A stretch of 64,000 bases of DNA from Orenia marismortui DSM 5156 (GCF_000379025.1 NZ_KB900617.1:44504-108503); one strand, 5' to 3'. Positions 7,530 through 18,078 are shown, counted from the stretch's first letter. Translations and numbers: made by a program. The notes: generated from the letters alone by a model not told the origin.

Positions 7530-8729
7530 CTAATTATTTAATATCATCTCACAGATTTGATCTATAATCTGCTTTGCTACCTCTAGCTTACTAGCTTTGG
7601 GTATATCTACTTCTCTATCTTTACTAATAATTATTACTTTATTATTATCAGCAGCAAAACCTGTATCTGCAGAAGTTATATCATTAGCAACTATTAAATC
7701 AGCATTTTTTCTTGCTAACTTATCTTTGGCATTCTCTAATAAGTTATCGGATTCAGCTGCAAATCCTACTAAAATCTGATTATCTTTATCCTTTCCTAGC
7801 TTAGCTAAAATATCTTCTGTTCTTTCTAGCCTAATAACTAAGTCCCCTGACTCTTTTTTTATCTTATTATTTGAATAATCTTTAGGGCGGTAATCGGCAA
7901 CAGCAGCAGCCATAATAATTATATCTTGTTCTGCCCTATACTTAAAAACAATCTCTTCCATCTCAGCAGCTGTTCTAACCTCTATCTTTTTTACTCCTTT
8001 AGGGTCATTCAAAGTTGTAGGTGCTGAAATTAAAGTTACATCTGCACCTCTAGCTTGAGCCATTCTGGCTAATGCATAACCCATCTTTCCTGATGAATGA
8101 TTACCAAGATACCTTACCGGATCTAAAGCCTCCATAGTTCCTCCAGCTGTTATCAATACCTTCCTATCATTTAAATCTTCTTCTGGAGCTAATAAATATG
8201 CAATTGAAGTTTCAACAATTTCTAATGGTTTTGCTAATCTACCTCTTCCTTCATATCCGCATGCTAAATAACCTGCATCTGCTTCAATAATCTTATAATC
8301 CTTTTCCCGAAGATAAGATAAGTTATCTTGGAAGATTGAGTTACTATACATATTAACATTCATAGCTGGACATAAAACAACAGGAGCCTGTGTAGCCATT
8401 ACTGTTGTTGATAGCATATCATCAGCAATACCATTAGCTATCTTTCCCACAATATTAGCAGTAGCAGGAGCTATTAACATTAAATCAGCCTTATCAGCCA
8501 AAGAGATATGTTCAACATCCCAATATTGAGCTCTACCAAACATCTCCACTACTACTGGATTATGACTTAATGATTGGAAGGTCATAGGTTTTACAAATTC
8601 AGTAGCCGACTTAGTCATAATTACATAAACATCTGCTCCTAATTTCTTTAATCTACTTACTATCTCTACAGACTTATAAACTGCTATTCCTCCAGTCACA
8701 CCTATTACTACATTCTTGCCTTCTAACAT
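7530..8729 (-). CDS. coaBC: Bifunctional phosphopantothenoylcysteine decarboxylase/synthase
   Basis: A 399-residue protein carrying out two steps of coenzyme A synthesis: ligation of cysteine to 4'-phosphopantothenate (CoaB) and decarboxylation of the product (CoaC). The N-terminal flavin domain has GVTGGIAVYKS and the catalytic-type histidine in WDVEHISLADK (H74), then APATANIVGKIANGIADD and CPAMNVNMY. The C-terminal CoaB domain begins near residue 185 with VLITAGGTMEALDPVRYLGN and includes NKIKKESGDLVIRLERTEDIL. It is the last gene of remA-gmk-rpoZ-coaBC, the usual Firmicutes order. The start at 8729 lies 11 bases after AGGAGG. Confidence 0.95.
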   Translation of the reverse strand: MLEGKNVVIGVTGGIAVYKSVEIVSRLKKLGADVYVIMTKSATEFVKPMTFQSLSHNPVVVEMFGRAQYWDVEHISLADKADLMLIAPATANIVGKIANGIADDMLSTTVMATQAPVVLCPAMNVNMYSNSIFQDNLSYLREKDYKIIEADAGYLACGYEGRGRLAKPLEIVETSIAYLLAPEEDLNDRKVLITAGGTMEALDPVRYLGNHSSGKMGYALARMAQARGADVTLISAPTTLNDPKGVKKIEVRTAAEMEEIVFKYRAEQDIIIMAAAVADYRPKDYSNNKIKKESGDLVIRLERTEDILAKLGKDKDNQILVGFAAESDNLLENAKDKLARKNADLIVANDITSADTGFAADNNKVIIISKDREVDIPKASKLEVAKQIIDQICEMILNN

Positions 8730-8763
8730 AACAGATTTTACCTCCTATATAAACTATTTTTAT

Positions 8764-8834
8764 AAAAATAAAAATGCCTTCCTATCCAGTTAGAACTAAG
8801 TTCTATCAATACTCAAACTGAAAGAAGACATTTT
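8764..8834 (-). terminator. Hairpin between rpoZ and coaBC, partial terminator
   Basis: Minus-strand arms AAAATGTCTTC and GAAGGCATTTT enclose an inner dyad (AGAACTTAGTTCT) and are followed by a T-rich stretch. It lies between two genes of one operon, so it may reduce rather than stop transcription into coaBC, or stabilise the rpoZ mRNA end. Confidence 0.5.
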
Positions 8835-8842
8835 ACATAAAT

Positions 8843-9043
8843 TTATATTTTTTCTTCAGGAACTAGTTTATCTTCAATAATTTCTTCTAACGCCTTAGAA
8901 ACATCTTTAGAGCCTTTATACTCTTCTAATAATCCTTCTGCTCCATCATTTAATTTTCTAGCTCTTTTAGAAGCTATTATAATTGCTGAAAAAGCAGAAC
9001 CACACTTATCTACTAAATCATTCATCTCTGGGTATGATAACAA
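8843..9043 (-). CDS. rpoZ: RNA polymerase omega subunit
   Basis: A 66-residue protein that helps RNA polymerase assembly by binding beta-prime. The core SAFSAIIIASKRARKLND is the conserved omega helix with the typical KRAR, and the length fits Firmicutes omega. The start is TTG at 9043, seven bases after AGGAGGG. It sits between gmk (39-base gap) and coaBC, the standard neighbourhood, which supports the call for such a short protein. Confidence 0.9.
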   Translation of the reverse strand: MLSYPEMNDLVDKCGSAFSAIIIASKRARKLNDGAEGLLEEYKGSKDVSKALEEIIEDKLVPEEKI

Positions 9044-9082
9044 TATTATCCCTCCTATTAATTAGTGATCAGTGACTAATTA

Positions 9083-9664
9083 CTAAAGTTTACACCTTTC
9101 CGCAATAATAATTGATTTTAACTTATCTACTGCAGAAGCCACTTTATCATTAATAATTAAATAATCATATTTATTTATTTCTTCTATTTCTTTAGTAGCG
9201 TTTTTCATTCTAGTATTAATTGCTTCTTGAGTCTCTGTACCCCTTTTATTAATCCTAGATTTTAACTCTTCTAAAGATGGTGGTGCCAAGAAAACAAAGA
9301 TCCCTTCATCAAAACTCTCCTTTACTTGCTTTGCACCCTGAATATCAATCTCCAAGATTACATCTTTGCCAGTTGCCAAGGTTTCTTCGACATAACTTTT
9401 AGGAGTTCCATAATAATTATTATGCACCTCTGCCCATTCAATAAATTCATCTTCTTTTATTAATTTCTTGAATTTATTCAGTGACATAAAGAAATAATCT
9501 TTTCCATCTAGCTCCCCTTGACGTGGTTGGCGAGTAGTAGCTGATACAGAATAGCATATATCATCATAATCTTTTAATAATGCTCTTAAAACTGTTCCTT
9601 TTCCTACTGCAGAGGGCCCAGATAGGATGATTAAGTTTCCCCGCTTATCTTTATAATTTAACAT
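9083..9664 (-). CDS. gmk: Guanylate kinase
   Basis: A 193-residue cytosolic enzyme that phosphorylates GMP to GDP with ATP. The P-loop LSGPSAVGKGT (about residues 14-24), the GMP-binding stretch YSVSATTRQPRQGELDGKDYFF and the lid region NKRGTETQEAINTRM are in the expected order, and the length is normal. Start ATG at 9664 after GGGGGATTAAGC. The gene lies between remA and rpoZ in the common Firmicutes cluster. Confidence 0.96.
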   Translation of the reverse strand: MLNYKDKRGNLIILSGPSAVGKGTVLRALLKDYDDICYSVSATTRQPRQGELDGKDYFFMSLNKFKKLIKEDEFIEWAEVHNNYYGTPKSYVEETLATGKDVILEIDIQGAKQVKESFDEGIFVFLAPPSLEELKSRINKRGTETQEAINTRMKNATKEIEEINKYDYLIINDKVASAVDKLKSIIIAERCKL

Positions 9665-9690
9665 GCTTAATCCCCCACTTCAAATACTTA

Positions 9691-9936
9691 TTACTCATCA
9701 TCTGTTAAACGTTGTGAAACTGTTTCTGGTTGTACTGCAGATAGAATAATATGATCACTATCAGTAATAACAACTGCTCTAGTTCTTCTACCATAAGTAG
9801 CGTCAATTAACATTCCTCTATCACGAGCATCTTGTATAATTCTTTTTATTGGTGCAGACTCTGGACTAACAATAGCAATAATTCTGTTAGCTGCAACAAT
9901 ATTTCCAAACCCAATATTGATTAATTTAATATTCAT
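9691..9936 (-). CDS. remA: RemA family DNA-binding regulator (DUF370)
   Basis: An 81-residue protein matching RemA, a small arginine-rich DNA-binding protein that in Bacillus activates biofilm matrix and osmoprotection genes. The sequence [19 protein letters not shown], followed by [37 protein letters not shown], is nearly invariant in the family. Start ATG at 9936 after AAGGAGGATTATT. First gene of the gmk cluster; the yicC gene often found upstream in other genomes is absent here. Confidence 0.93.
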   Translation of the reverse strand: MNIKLINIGFGNIVAANRIIAIVSPESAPIKRIIQDARDRGMLIDATYGRRTRAVVITDSDHIILSAVQPETVSQRLTDDE

Positions 9937-10030
9937 TAATAATCCTCCTTAAAATTATAATAACGAACACTTTATAGATGGTAATTATATTATATGTAAA
10001 GATATATTATAAATATTTAGACTAGTTTAT

Positions 10031-10060
10031 AATATATCATAAATCAATCATGTTTTGCAA
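10031..10060 (-). promoter_or_regulatory. Probable promoter of remA operon
   Basis: Minus-strand TTGCAA (10055-10060), 18-base spacer, TATATT (10031-10036), about 95 bases upstream of remA. It is the only promoter-like match noticed between 9937 and 10177. Confidence 0.45.
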
Positions 10061-10177
10061 GAAAAAAATTATATTTTAAACTCTAATAAGCCTTTATAGT
10101 ACAAGTACTTTATATCTGAAAACTATTAAATTTATTATAAAAAATGAGGATTAATATATATTCCTTTTGTTTTTCTG

Positions 10178-10666
10178 CTAACCTTCTATTATCTTATGGT
10201 TAACCTCTTTTATGATCATATCATGAGTCTTAACATGTGAAAACAAATAAGCAATCAATAAATCATATTCTTTCTGGTCAATCTCATTGTAATATAACAT
10301 ACTATCTAAAATAGGGACAGGAAATCTATCTTTAGGAACAATAGCTAATAATTTTTTTTTACCATTGGGCATCTTAACGAATATTTGTAAATCATTGATT
10401 TTAGAACTGAAAAGAGATAACTTACCCTTCTTAATAAAGTAATTATTAGTAGGTAATTTGCAAAGTTCAGAGTTAATACTTGGAGTCGAAACTATATAAT
10501 ATATTTGTTCAAAAGAAAATTCCAAATCATTAAAGCTATACCCTAGCTTTTTTAATTTCTTAGTAGCAAAAAAATCAAGCCCCAAACAATAGAGTTTCTC
10601 TCCAGTTAACAATATAATAGTTATATAAAGAAACATCCCAATAATTAATAAATTATCTAGCATCAT
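10178..10666 (-). CDS. Membrane-anchored protein of unknown function
   Basis: A 162-residue protein with one N-terminal membrane segment (about residues 4-22, LLIIGMFLYITIILLTGEKLY) and a lysine-rich, probably cytoplasmic domain. I recognise no family. Start ATG at 10666 after AAGAGGAGTGGTAT; a second ATG directly follows the first. It is 86 bases downstream of the diguanylate cyclase gene on the same strand and could share its transcript. Codon use resembles its neighbours. Confidence 0.6.
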   Translation of the reverse strand: MMLDNLLIIGMFLYITIILLTGEKLYCLGLDFFATKKLKKLGYSFNDLEFSFEQIYYIVSTPSINSELCKLPTNNYFIKKGKLSLFSSKINDLQIFVKMPNGKKKLLAIVPKDRFPVPILDSMLYYNEIDQKEYDLLIAYLFSHVKTHDMIIKEVNHKIIEG

Positions 10667-10752
10667 ATACCACTCCTCTTTATTTTAAACTATAAACATT
10701 TAGAGGCTTTATAATTTTAATTTTAAGTTTAATATTTCTTAAAAATTGATAA

Positions 10753-12309
10753 TTATTTTTTCTTATCTATTAAATAGTCTTTATATAATTTAACATTGTC
10801 TCTTCCACATAATTTAGCATAATACAATGCTTCATCTGCAACATTTAATAACTCACGATCACCACTTGCATCTTTAGGAAAGACAGCTACTCCCACACTA
10901 ATAGTAACTTTAGATTTAGGTTGTGTCTCTTGATTTTTAAATTTACTTTCTGATACCTTTCTTCTAATTCTATCAGCTATAGATAAAGCCAACTTTTGAG
11001 ATATATTAGGTAGAATAATAGAAAACTCTTCTCCACCAAACCTACACACAATATCTTCATCTCTCACATTACTTGCTAGTATACTAGATAATTGTTTTAA
11101 TGCTTCATTTCCAGCAGGATGTCCATTGTTATCATTATAAACTTTAAAATAATCTATATCTATCATCATCAAAGCCAAACAAGTTTCTTTTTCTCTACAT
11201 TCTTCTATCTTATCTTTTATACTTGTTTGAAAGAACCTTTGATTATAAAGTCCAGTTAAATTATCTTTAATAACCATATCTTCTTTTAATTTATTAAGCT
11301 TTGCATTCTGGATAGCTATAGCAGCTTGGTTAGCAAAAGGTAATAAAGAATCAATATCTTCGTAAGTAATTTCTTTTTGATTCACTATATTATCTACTGT
11401 CAATATTCCAATTACATTACCTTTAACTATAAGGGGAACTAATGCAAAAGCTTCCATACCTAATTTAGCAGCTAGTTCACATTGAAAATTATCATCAGGA
11501 TTCATCCATTTAATATTATAAGATTGTTGATTTTCTATAGCTTTAGTAGCTATATTATCTTTATTCAAATCAAAAACTAAGTTTTGAATAAGATCATTTA
11601 ACTCTATATGAGTTGCTTCAAGTTCTTGCTGAATAAAGATCATCTCTTCTAAATTAATTTTATCTTTGGCAATATTCTCCCAAATTTTCAGGCCTTCTTC
11701 TTGATTTAAAGGACCAATACCAATATTCCCCTTTAACACATTATCCTCTCCAGCAATTAAAAATAAAATAGCTCGATTAAACTCTAAACCTGACCCAGCA
11801 GTTACTGAAGATAATATGATATGTAGGATCTTGTCCAATTCTAAAGTTCCTTGCAAAAGAGCACTAACTTCTCTTAAACCTCTTAATTCTTTAATCTGAC
11901 TAGATAATTTTAAATTTAATTGTATACTATTTTTCAATTTATTTTGGATTATATTAAAGACTCGACCTAAAAATAAAATTGTTATTAAAAAGAATAATAT
12001 CTGATATGTAAGCGATATCACACTAATATCTGAAAGTATTAATACAGGAAGGGAAACCAATAATGAAATTACTCCACCAAGTGTATCAAACAATATTATA
12101 CTAAGAATAATAAATATATATATAGCCACAATACCTAATTCTTTATTTAATAAATCAGTAAACAATATATTATTTGATATAAATATCATAATTAAACCAA
12201 CTAACATAAGTAATTTTACTATCTTTGATTTATTTATAACAGATGAAACTAAGCTTATAATCATAGGCACTAATAAAGAGATTAATATAAAAATAGATAT
12301 TCTTAACAT
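10753..12309 (-). CDS. Membrane GAF-GGDEF diguanylate cyclase
   Basis: A 518-residue protein predicted to make the second messenger cyclic di-GMP. It has about four to five N-terminal membrane helices (residues 1-125), a GAF-like sensory region (about 150-335) and a C-terminal GGDEF domain (about 345-510). The active-site motif is intact as RFGGEEFSIILP, and DNLTGLYNQRFF marks the domain start. An allosteric I-site RxxD is not obvious. Start ATG at 12309. It is one of three c-di-GMP-related genes in the window, with the PilZ protein (38515) and the HD-GYP protein (58203). Confidence 0.9.
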   Translation of the reverse strand: MLRISIFILISLLVPMIISLVSSVINKSKIVKLLMLVGLIMIFISNNILFTDLLNKELGIVAIYIFIILSIILFDTLGGVISLLVSLPVLILSDISVISLTYQILFFLITILFLGRVFNIIQNKLKNSIQLNLKLSSQIKELRGLREVSALLQGTLELDKILHIILSSVTAGSGLEFNRAILFLIAGEDNVLKGNIGIGPLNQEEGLKIWENIAKDKINLEEMIFIQQELEATHIELNDLIQNLVFDLNKDNIATKAIENQQSYNIKWMNPDDNFQCELAAKLGMEAFALVPLIVKGNVIGILTVDNIVNQKEITYEDIDSLLPFANQAAIAIQNAKLNKLKEDMVIKDNLTGLYNQRFFQTSIKDKIEECREKETCLALMMIDIDYFKVYNDNNGHPAGNEALKQLSSILASNVRDEDIVCRFGGEEFSIILPNISQKLALSIADRIRRKVSESKFKNQETQPKSKVTISVGVAVFPKDASGDRELLNVADEALYYAKLCGRDNVKLYKDYLIDKKK

Positions 12310-12436
12310 CTATCCCCCTCCTCCTATTAATATATTCTATACTAGTATACTTTTACCTGCTATCTAATTATGAAATATTATGAAATTATTTTAGTAAATT
12401 ACAATCCTATATTCCTTAAAATATGAGCAAAATAAT

Positions 12437-12464
12437 AAAGCTTGTGGCTATAGCCACAAGCTTT
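12437..12464 (-). terminator. Terminator of ileS
   Basis: Perfect 28-base palindrome AAAGCTTGTGGCTA/TAGCCACAAGCTTT followed by ATTATTTT on the minus strand, 10 bases after the ileS stop. Confidence 0.8.
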
Positions 12465-12473
12465 AAATAATAA

Positions 12474-15254
12474 TTATAATTGAGTTACTACTTCTGAACA
12501 TCTAGCACAGATTTCTGGATGTTCTTCATTATTACCGACACTTTCACTATAATTCCAGCAGCGGTCACATTTTTCTCCGGCTGCTTGAGTTACTGCTACT
12601 TTAATATCAGACTCTTTTCCAGCATATAAATCATCACTTTTTTCTTCATCATCTTCTGATAATTCAGCAACAGAAACGATAAATAACTCTGCTAAATTAT
12701 CAAATTTAGATAAGAATTCATAAGTCTTTTCACCTGCATAAATCTTAACAGCAGCATCTAAGGAATGTCCTACCACTTTATCTTTACGAGCAATCTCTAA
12801 TGCCTTAGAAACATCTTTTCTAATAGTTAACAATTCTTCCCACTTAGCTTCTAGATCTTCATTGATATATTCTTCTTTGACAGTTGGCCAGTCTTCTAAG
12901 AATACACTCTCAGCATGGTCACCTTCTGGTAAGTGTTTCCACACTTCTTCAGCTGTATGAACTAAGATCGGTGAAACAATCTTAATTAGTGTAGTCAAAA
13001 TTTCATACATAGCTGTTTGACCAGACTTACGTACTGGGTCATTCGGATTTAAGATATATAATCTATCTTTCAAAATATCCATATAGAAAGAACTTAAATC
13101 TACTAAGCAGAAGTTATGAACTGCATGATAAATTTTATGGTATTCATAATTTTCATAAGCTTCTTCTACCACTTGAACTAATTTTTGTAATTTCATTACT
13201 CCCCAACGATCAATTTCAGTTAATTCATTATAAGCAAGCTTATCCTCTGCTGGATTGAAATCGGATAAATTACCCAAAATATAACGAGAAGTATTTCTAA
13301 TCCTACGATAAACCTCGGCATTCTCTTTTAATATCTTATCAGAAACTCTAACATCCTCTTTAAAGTTAGAAGATGCAACCCATAGTCTTAAAATATCTGC
13401 ACCATATTGCTTGATAATATCATGAGGTGAGACAACATTACCAATAGACTTAGACATCTTCTTACCTTTCTTGTCAACGGTAAATCCATTAGTTACAACT
13501 GCTTTATATGGAGCTTCTCCTCTAGCTGCAATAGAAGTCAGTAATGAAGAGTTAAACCAACCACGATATTGGTCAGTACCTTCTAAATATAGATCTGCAG
13601 GTCTATCTAAGATATCATAATTTTCTAATACAGCAGCATGACTAGCTCCTGAATCAAACCATACATCCATAATATCATGTTCTTTTTCAAAGTCACTGCA
13701 ACCACACTCACAAGTTGTCCCTTCAGGAAGCATCTCATTAGCCTTTAATTCATACCAAATACCTGATCCTTGATCAGCAAATAACTCTTTTACTGCTTCA
13801 ATAGTATCTTCTGTTACTATTGTCTCCCCACAATCTTTACAATAGAAGATTGGAATTGGAACTCCCCAAACTCTCTGACGCGAAATACACCAATCAGTTC
13901 TATTTTCGATCATATTAGAGATTCTCTTTTCTCCCCATTCAGGATACCAATCAACATTTTTAACAGCTTCTAAAGCCTCATCTTTAATATCCTCTACACT
14001 AGCAAACCATTGTTTTGTAGCTCTAAAGATAACTGGATTCTTACATCTCCAACAATGTGGATAAGAATGATCAATAAAGTTTAAATTCATTAATAAGTCA
14101 TCTTTTTTCAATAAGTCTGTTACTTTAATATTAGCATCATCATAATACATTCCTTCAAATTCTGGCCCTGCTTCTTCAGTAAATGTTCCTGTATTGTCCA
14201 TTGGTGCGAATACTGGAATATCATATTCTTGACAAACAACATAGTCATCATGACCATGACCTGGAGCAGTGTGTACACAACCAGAACCTTGTTCTAAGGT
14301 AACATGGTCTCCTAGAATTAATAGTGATTCTCTATCATAGAATGGATGCTTACATGTAACTCCCTCTAACTCTTCACCTTTAAATTCAGCTACTATACTA
14401 TACTCTTTAATTCCACAAATATCCATCATTTGATCTAATAACTCTTTAGCTGCTACAATTCTGCCATTATTAGTCTCAACAATTACATAATCAAATTCAG
14501 GATGAACTGAAATTGCCATATTAGATGGAATAGTCCATGGAGTTGTAGTCCAGATAACTACATAGTCATCAGTTGTTAGCTCTTCTCCACCTAAGACTTT
14601 TCCTTCTTTTACTGGAAATTTAACAAAGATAGAAGGCCCTCGACTATCTTGATATTCAATCTCTGCTTCTGCTAATGCAGTTTCGCAATCAGTACACCAA
14701 TGTACTGGCTTTAATCCTTGATATAGTAAGCCCTTTAATGCCATTTGACCAAAAACATCAATCTGCTTTGCCTCATATTGAGGATCTAAGGTAATATATG
14801 GATTATCCCAATCTCCCCATACACCTAATCGCTTGAATTGTCCTTTTTGTCTTTCTACATATTTTAATGCATAATCTCTACACATATCTCTTAATTCTGT
14901 AGTAGATAACTCTTTTCTTTTTTCTCCTAACTCCTTAGTCACCTTATGTTCAATTGGTAGTCCATGAGTATCCCACCCTGGAACATAAGGAGCTTGAAAT
15001 CCTTTTAAGTGGTTATATCTAGTAACAATATCCTTTAAAATTTTATTTAATGCATGACCGATATGAATATCTCCATTTGCATAAGGGGGACCATCATGTA
15101 AAATAAACTGTTTAGCCCCTTCTCTCTTCTTTAATGCTTTCTCATAGATGCCCTTCTCTTCCCAAAACTTTTGGAATTCTGGTTCCCGCTTTGCTAAATT
15201 AGCCCGCATAGGAAATTTTGTTTTAGGTAAATTTAACGTATCCTTATAATTCAT
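12474..15254 (-). CDS. ileS: Isoleucyl-tRNA synthetase
   Basis: A 926-residue class I aminoacyl-tRNA synthetase that charges tRNA-Ile. It has the HIGH motif (HIGH, residues 64-67) in [21 protein letters not shown] in [11 protein letters not shown], an editing (CP1) domain with [12 protein letters not shown], and C-terminal Cys pairs (CDRCWNYSE and CARC) that bind zinc. The start is ATG at 15254, preceded by GAGGGGTGTAAAG; the reading frame is open a further 25 codons upstream but without a ribosome binding site. Expression is expected to be controlled by the T-box leader at 15601-15868. Confidence 0.96.
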   Translation of the reverse strand: MNYKDTLNLPKTKFPMRANLAKREPEFQKFWEEKGIYEKALKKREGAKQFILHDGPPYANGDIHIGHALNKILKDIVTRYNHLKGFQAPYVPGWDTHGLPIEHKVTKELGEKRKELSTTELRDMCRDYALKYVERQKGQFKRLGVWGDWDNPYITLDPQYEAKQIDVFGQMALKGLLYQGLKPVHWCTDCETALAEAEIEYQDSRGPSIFVKFPVKEGKVLGGEELTTDDYVVIWTTTPWTIPSNMAISVHPEFDYVIVETNNGRIVAAKELLDQMMDICGIKEYSIVAEFKGEELEGVTCKHPFYDRESLLILGDHVTLEQGSGCVHTAPGHGHDDYVVCQEYDIPVFAPMDNTGTFTEEAGPEFEGMYYDDANIKVTDLLKKDDLLMNLNFIDHSYPHCWRCKNPVIFRATKQWFASVEDIKDEALEAVKNVDWYPEWGEKRISNMIENRTDWCISRQRVWGVPIPIFYCKDCGETIVTEDTIEAVKELFADQGSGIWYELKANEMLPEGTTCECGCSDFEKEHDIMDVWFDSGASHAAVLENYDILDRPADLYLEGTDQYRGWFNSSLLTSIAARGEAPYKAVVTNGFTVDKKGKKMSKSIGNVVSPHDIIKQYGADILRLWVASSNFKEDVRVSDKILKENAEVYRRIRNTSRYILGNLSDFNPAEDKLAYNELTEIDRWGVMKLQKLVQVVEEAYENYEYHKIYHAVHNFCLVDLSSFYMDILKDRLYILNPNDPVRKSGQTAMYEILTTLIKIVSPILVHTAEEVWKHLPEGDHAESVFLEDWPTVKEEYINEDLEAKWEELLTIRKDVSKALEIARKDKVVGHSLDAAVKIYAGEKTYEFLSKFDNLAELFIVSVAELSEDDEEKSDDLYAGKESDIKVAVTQAAGEKCDRCWNYSESVGNNEEHPEICARCSEVVTQL

Positions 15255-15278
15255 CTTTACACCCCTCTTTTTATAGTT

Positions 15279-15304
15279 GACAGTTGACAATGTACAGTTG
15301 ACAA
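15279..15304. repeat. Short GTTGACA direct repeats before ileS
   Basis: The unit AGTTGACA occurs three times within 26 bases between the T-box and the ileS start. The rest of the 346-base stretch 15255-15600 shows no gene or clear signal. It resembles the short simple dyads scattered between genes in this window. Confidence 0.4.
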
Positions 15305-15600
15305 CCTTTAAATATCTTATATTATTCAAAGATTAAACTATTTTCTATACACCGAAAACTATATTATAAAGCAAAAATAAACTTAGTTAGTACTCATTCT
15401 TCTATAATCAAAATTTCAAAAACTAATTTAAAATAATTTTTTATCACGGATATCCATAGGTTTACACGAATACTTTAAAAGATTTTCATTGTAATATAAT
15501 AATTTATCCGTGTTTTATTCATATCAATCAGTAGCTAATAAGTCTTTTATTTTTACTGGCTAAACCATTGAAACTCTTTAAAACTTATAATTCCTTTCAA

Positions 15601-15868
15601 AAAATAAAAAAACTCCTCCCTGAAAGGGACGAGATTATAATCGCGGTACCACCCTAATTAGTATAATTTTAGCTGCTAGCTACTGGCTAATAATATACTC
15701 ACTCAAACAGAATAACGGTCTGCTCCGATTCCTTCTACTATTTTAATTTCAAAGGAATAGCTAAGAGACGATCTTCAATAAAGCTTCTGTTCCTAGGCTT
15801 ACACCATCCCTAGTTCGCTATAACTTCTACTTCATCTACTCTTCTCTATGATTGCTATTTAATCATAT
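15601..15868 (-). promoter_or_regulatory. T-box riboswitch, isoleucine (ATC specifier)
   Basis: The minus strand carries the T-box core GGGTGGTACCGCG (15642-15655), then a terminator stem CTCGTCCC/GGGAGGAG with a run of T (15601-15633). Upstream is a stem I with GATGGTGTAAGCC and a candidate specifier in TTGAAGATCGTC, reading ATC for isoleucine (15770-15772), which fits ileS. Uncharged tRNA-Ile would stabilise the antiterminator. The T-box to ileS distance of about 350 bases is unusually long, and the region between stem I and the antiterminator contains the repeat TAGCCAGTAGCTAGCAGCTA. Confidence 0.93.
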
Positions 15869-15883
15869 AACATTTTGTCTTAC

Positions 15884-15912
15884 ATTATAATACATTTCTT
15901 AAATTAAGTCAA
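15884..15912 (-). promoter_or_regulatory. Promoter of T-box/ileS
   Basis: Minus-strand TTGACT (15907-15912), 17-base spacer, TATAAT (15884-15889), just ahead of stem I of the T-box. Confidence 0.75.
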
Positions 15913-16155
15913 TAGAGAATTAAAAATAACCTTCTAGCTATTATTATTAAAAACAACCCATTATAATAATAATTAAGTTTCTAAAAACTAAATCAATAAA
16001 CTCATGTTGTCAACTTACTCAGCTAAATCATCTAAAATCATACTATTAAAACCTCTCCTAAGACCTAAACTAAATATCATATATTTTTAATACTCATCAG
16101 GAAGGTTTATGTTTTTATTGAAGATACATAGATTCTTTTATATTAATTTTTCAGA

Positions 16156-18078
16156 TCATATTCCCCAAAATATAGATATAAAAAGAGGAACTATAATTGC
16201 TAAGATTATTTCTAAAGGTGCACCTACACGAATAAAATCACGGAACCTATATCCTCCTGGACCATAAATCATTAAATTTGTTTGATATCCAATTGGACTT
16301 GAAAAAGCAGCACTAGCAGCAAAGGTTACTGCTAGTACAAAAGCAAAGGGATTAGCTCCAATTTGCTCAGCTGCATTGACTGCTACAGGAATCATAAGTA
16401 CTGCCGTTGCATTATTACTGATAATATTAGTTAATAAAACTGTGAAGTAATAGAAGATACCCAATATTACAACCGGCGGAAAGATACCTGTTACTTGTAG
16501 TAATTGACTAGCTATAAATTGTGCAGTACCAGTCTGCTCAATTGCCACCCCCAATGGAATTAAACCAGCCAATAAAAAGACTACTTCCCAGTTTATTGCT
16601 TCATAAACTTCATTAGGTTTTACCAAATTAGTAGCAACCATTGCTATTACCCCACCTAAGGTAGCAATAGCAATCGAAATAATATTCATTGAAGCTAGAA
16701 TAATTACAGATGATAAAATTCCTAGTGCTAAAAATATTTTAGAAGGGCTATAATTGGGTCTTTCTACATCATCTTCAATAATAAAACTCATATTATTATC
16801 TAAACGCTTCAAAGTAGCATCTGTTACTAGCAAAAGTAATACATTTCCTGATTTCAGGCGAAAACTCTTTAAATTTTTGTAAGATATCTTTTCATTATGC
16901 TTAATAGCCAATAAACTGGCATCATAACGTTCAAGAAAATTAACATTATTAATAGTTTGACCTGTCATAAAGGAATTATCAGGAATAACAACTTCTATAA
17001 TTTTCTGACCTTGAACTGAATCTTCTAGTTGATTTTGATTAATTTTAATATCTAGCAATAAACTTATCCCTTTATTCTCAATAAATTTTAATAATGTTTC
17101 TTTTGCAGCTCTGATTACCAAATGATCTCCAGACCTAATCGTCTTTACATCTAATGGCTCCATAAATTGTTCCCCTTCACGAGTCATTTGAATAACATCT
17201 AAATCTTTATCCAAATTTTTGAAGGCTTCACCTATACTTTTACCCAATAAAGGAGAATTATCATCAATTTTTACTTCCGTTAAAAACTTCTCCATTTTGT
17301 AATCTTTTAACAAACTTTTAGACTCAACTTTTATTCTCTCTGGAATTAAATAATACCCAACTGTAACTAAATAAATAAACCCTACTCCAAATACTATTAT
17401 ACCTAATTTAGTAAACTCAAACATCCCAAAAGGATGATTGATAAGTCGAGCAGATACTTGACTGGCTAAAATATTAGTAGATGTACCTAATAATGTTATA
17501 GTTCCTCCTAACATCGAGGCATAAGAAAGAGGAATTAATAACTTTGATGGTGATACTTTTGTTCTACGCCCCAGATTAGTCACCATTGGAACAAAAGCCG
17601 CTACTACTGGTGTATTGTTAATAATACTAGCAATAAATCCTGTAAAAGCAGTAATTGTTCCTACCTGCTTCTTCTGATTATCTCCTGTAAAACTTTCTAG
17701 TTTATTACCTAATAATTGCACTGCTCCACTATTTTGAATTCCCCTACTTAAAACAAACATAGCCATTATCGTCACAGTTGCGCTATTACTAAAGCCTGAT
17801 AATGCTTGTTCATTAGATACCTTGGTCCATAGATTTAAAGCTACAAGAATCACTGGAACTGCTAATGCTATAATCCCAATTGGAACTGGTTCCCAAACAA
17901 ATAACCCTAATAATAATATTATTACCGAGCCAACTATTGCTATACTAGTATTAAATTTAGGGATTATTTCTGTATAATTGTTTAAATTATCTGCTGCTTG
18001 AGATATTACTGGATAAAGACAAGCTAATAACATTCCTATTAATAATATAAATACTATTTTTTTAACTTGCATAAACAA
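16156..18078 (-). CDS. SLC13/ArsB-type permease with two TrkA-C domains
   Basis: A 640-residue transporter of the ion-transporter superfamily (DASS/SLC13-like, often annotated as citrate or anion permease). N-terminal helices contain SNSATVTIMAMFVLSRGIQNSGAV and IINNTPVVAAFVPMV; the second half repeats this as IISNNATAVLMIPVAVNAAEQIG. Between the halves (about residues 260-430) lie two TrkA-C (RCK_C) regulatory domains (SPLLGKSIGEAF and GQTINNVNF), common in this subfamily. The substrate is unknown. The spacing from GAGGAGGGG favours TTG at 18078 as start; ATG at 18072 is the alternative. Confidence 0.85.
   Translation of the reverse strand: MFMQVKKIVFILLIGMLLACLYPVISQAADNLNNYTEIIPKFNTSIAIVGSVIILLLGLFVWEPVPIGIIALAVPVILVALNLWTKVSNEQALSGFSNSATVTIMAMFVLSRGIQNSGAVQLLGNKLESFTGDNQKKQVGTITAFTGFIASIINNTPVVAAFVPMVTNLGRRTKVSPSKLLIPLSYASMLGGTITLLGTSTNILASQVSARLINHPFGMFEFTKLGIIVFGVGFIYLVTVGYYLIPERIKVESKSLLKDYKMEKFLTEVKIDDNSPLLGKSIGEAFKNLDKDLDVIQMTREGEQFMEPLDVKTIRSGDHLVIRAAKETLLKFIENKGISLLLDIKINQNQLEDSVQGQKIIEVVIPDNSFMTGQTINNVNFLERYDASLLAIKHNEKISYKNLKSFRLKSGNVLLLLVTDATLKRLDNNMSFIIEDDVERPNYSPSKIFLALGILSSVIILASMNIISIAIATLGGVIAMVATNLVKPNEVYEAINWEVVFLLAGLIPLGVAIEQTGTAQFIASQLLQVTGIFPPVVILGIFYYFTVLLTNIISNNATAVLMIPVAVNAAEQIGANPFAFVLAVTFAASAAFSSPIGYQTNLMIYGPGGYRFRDFIRVGAPLEIILAIIVPLFISIFWGI

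Noticed and set aside
7234-7530. T-box riboswitch before the TrpXYZ-type importer
   Set aside because: The T-box core TGGNACCGCG is absent from either strand here; the leader shows another type of attenuator.
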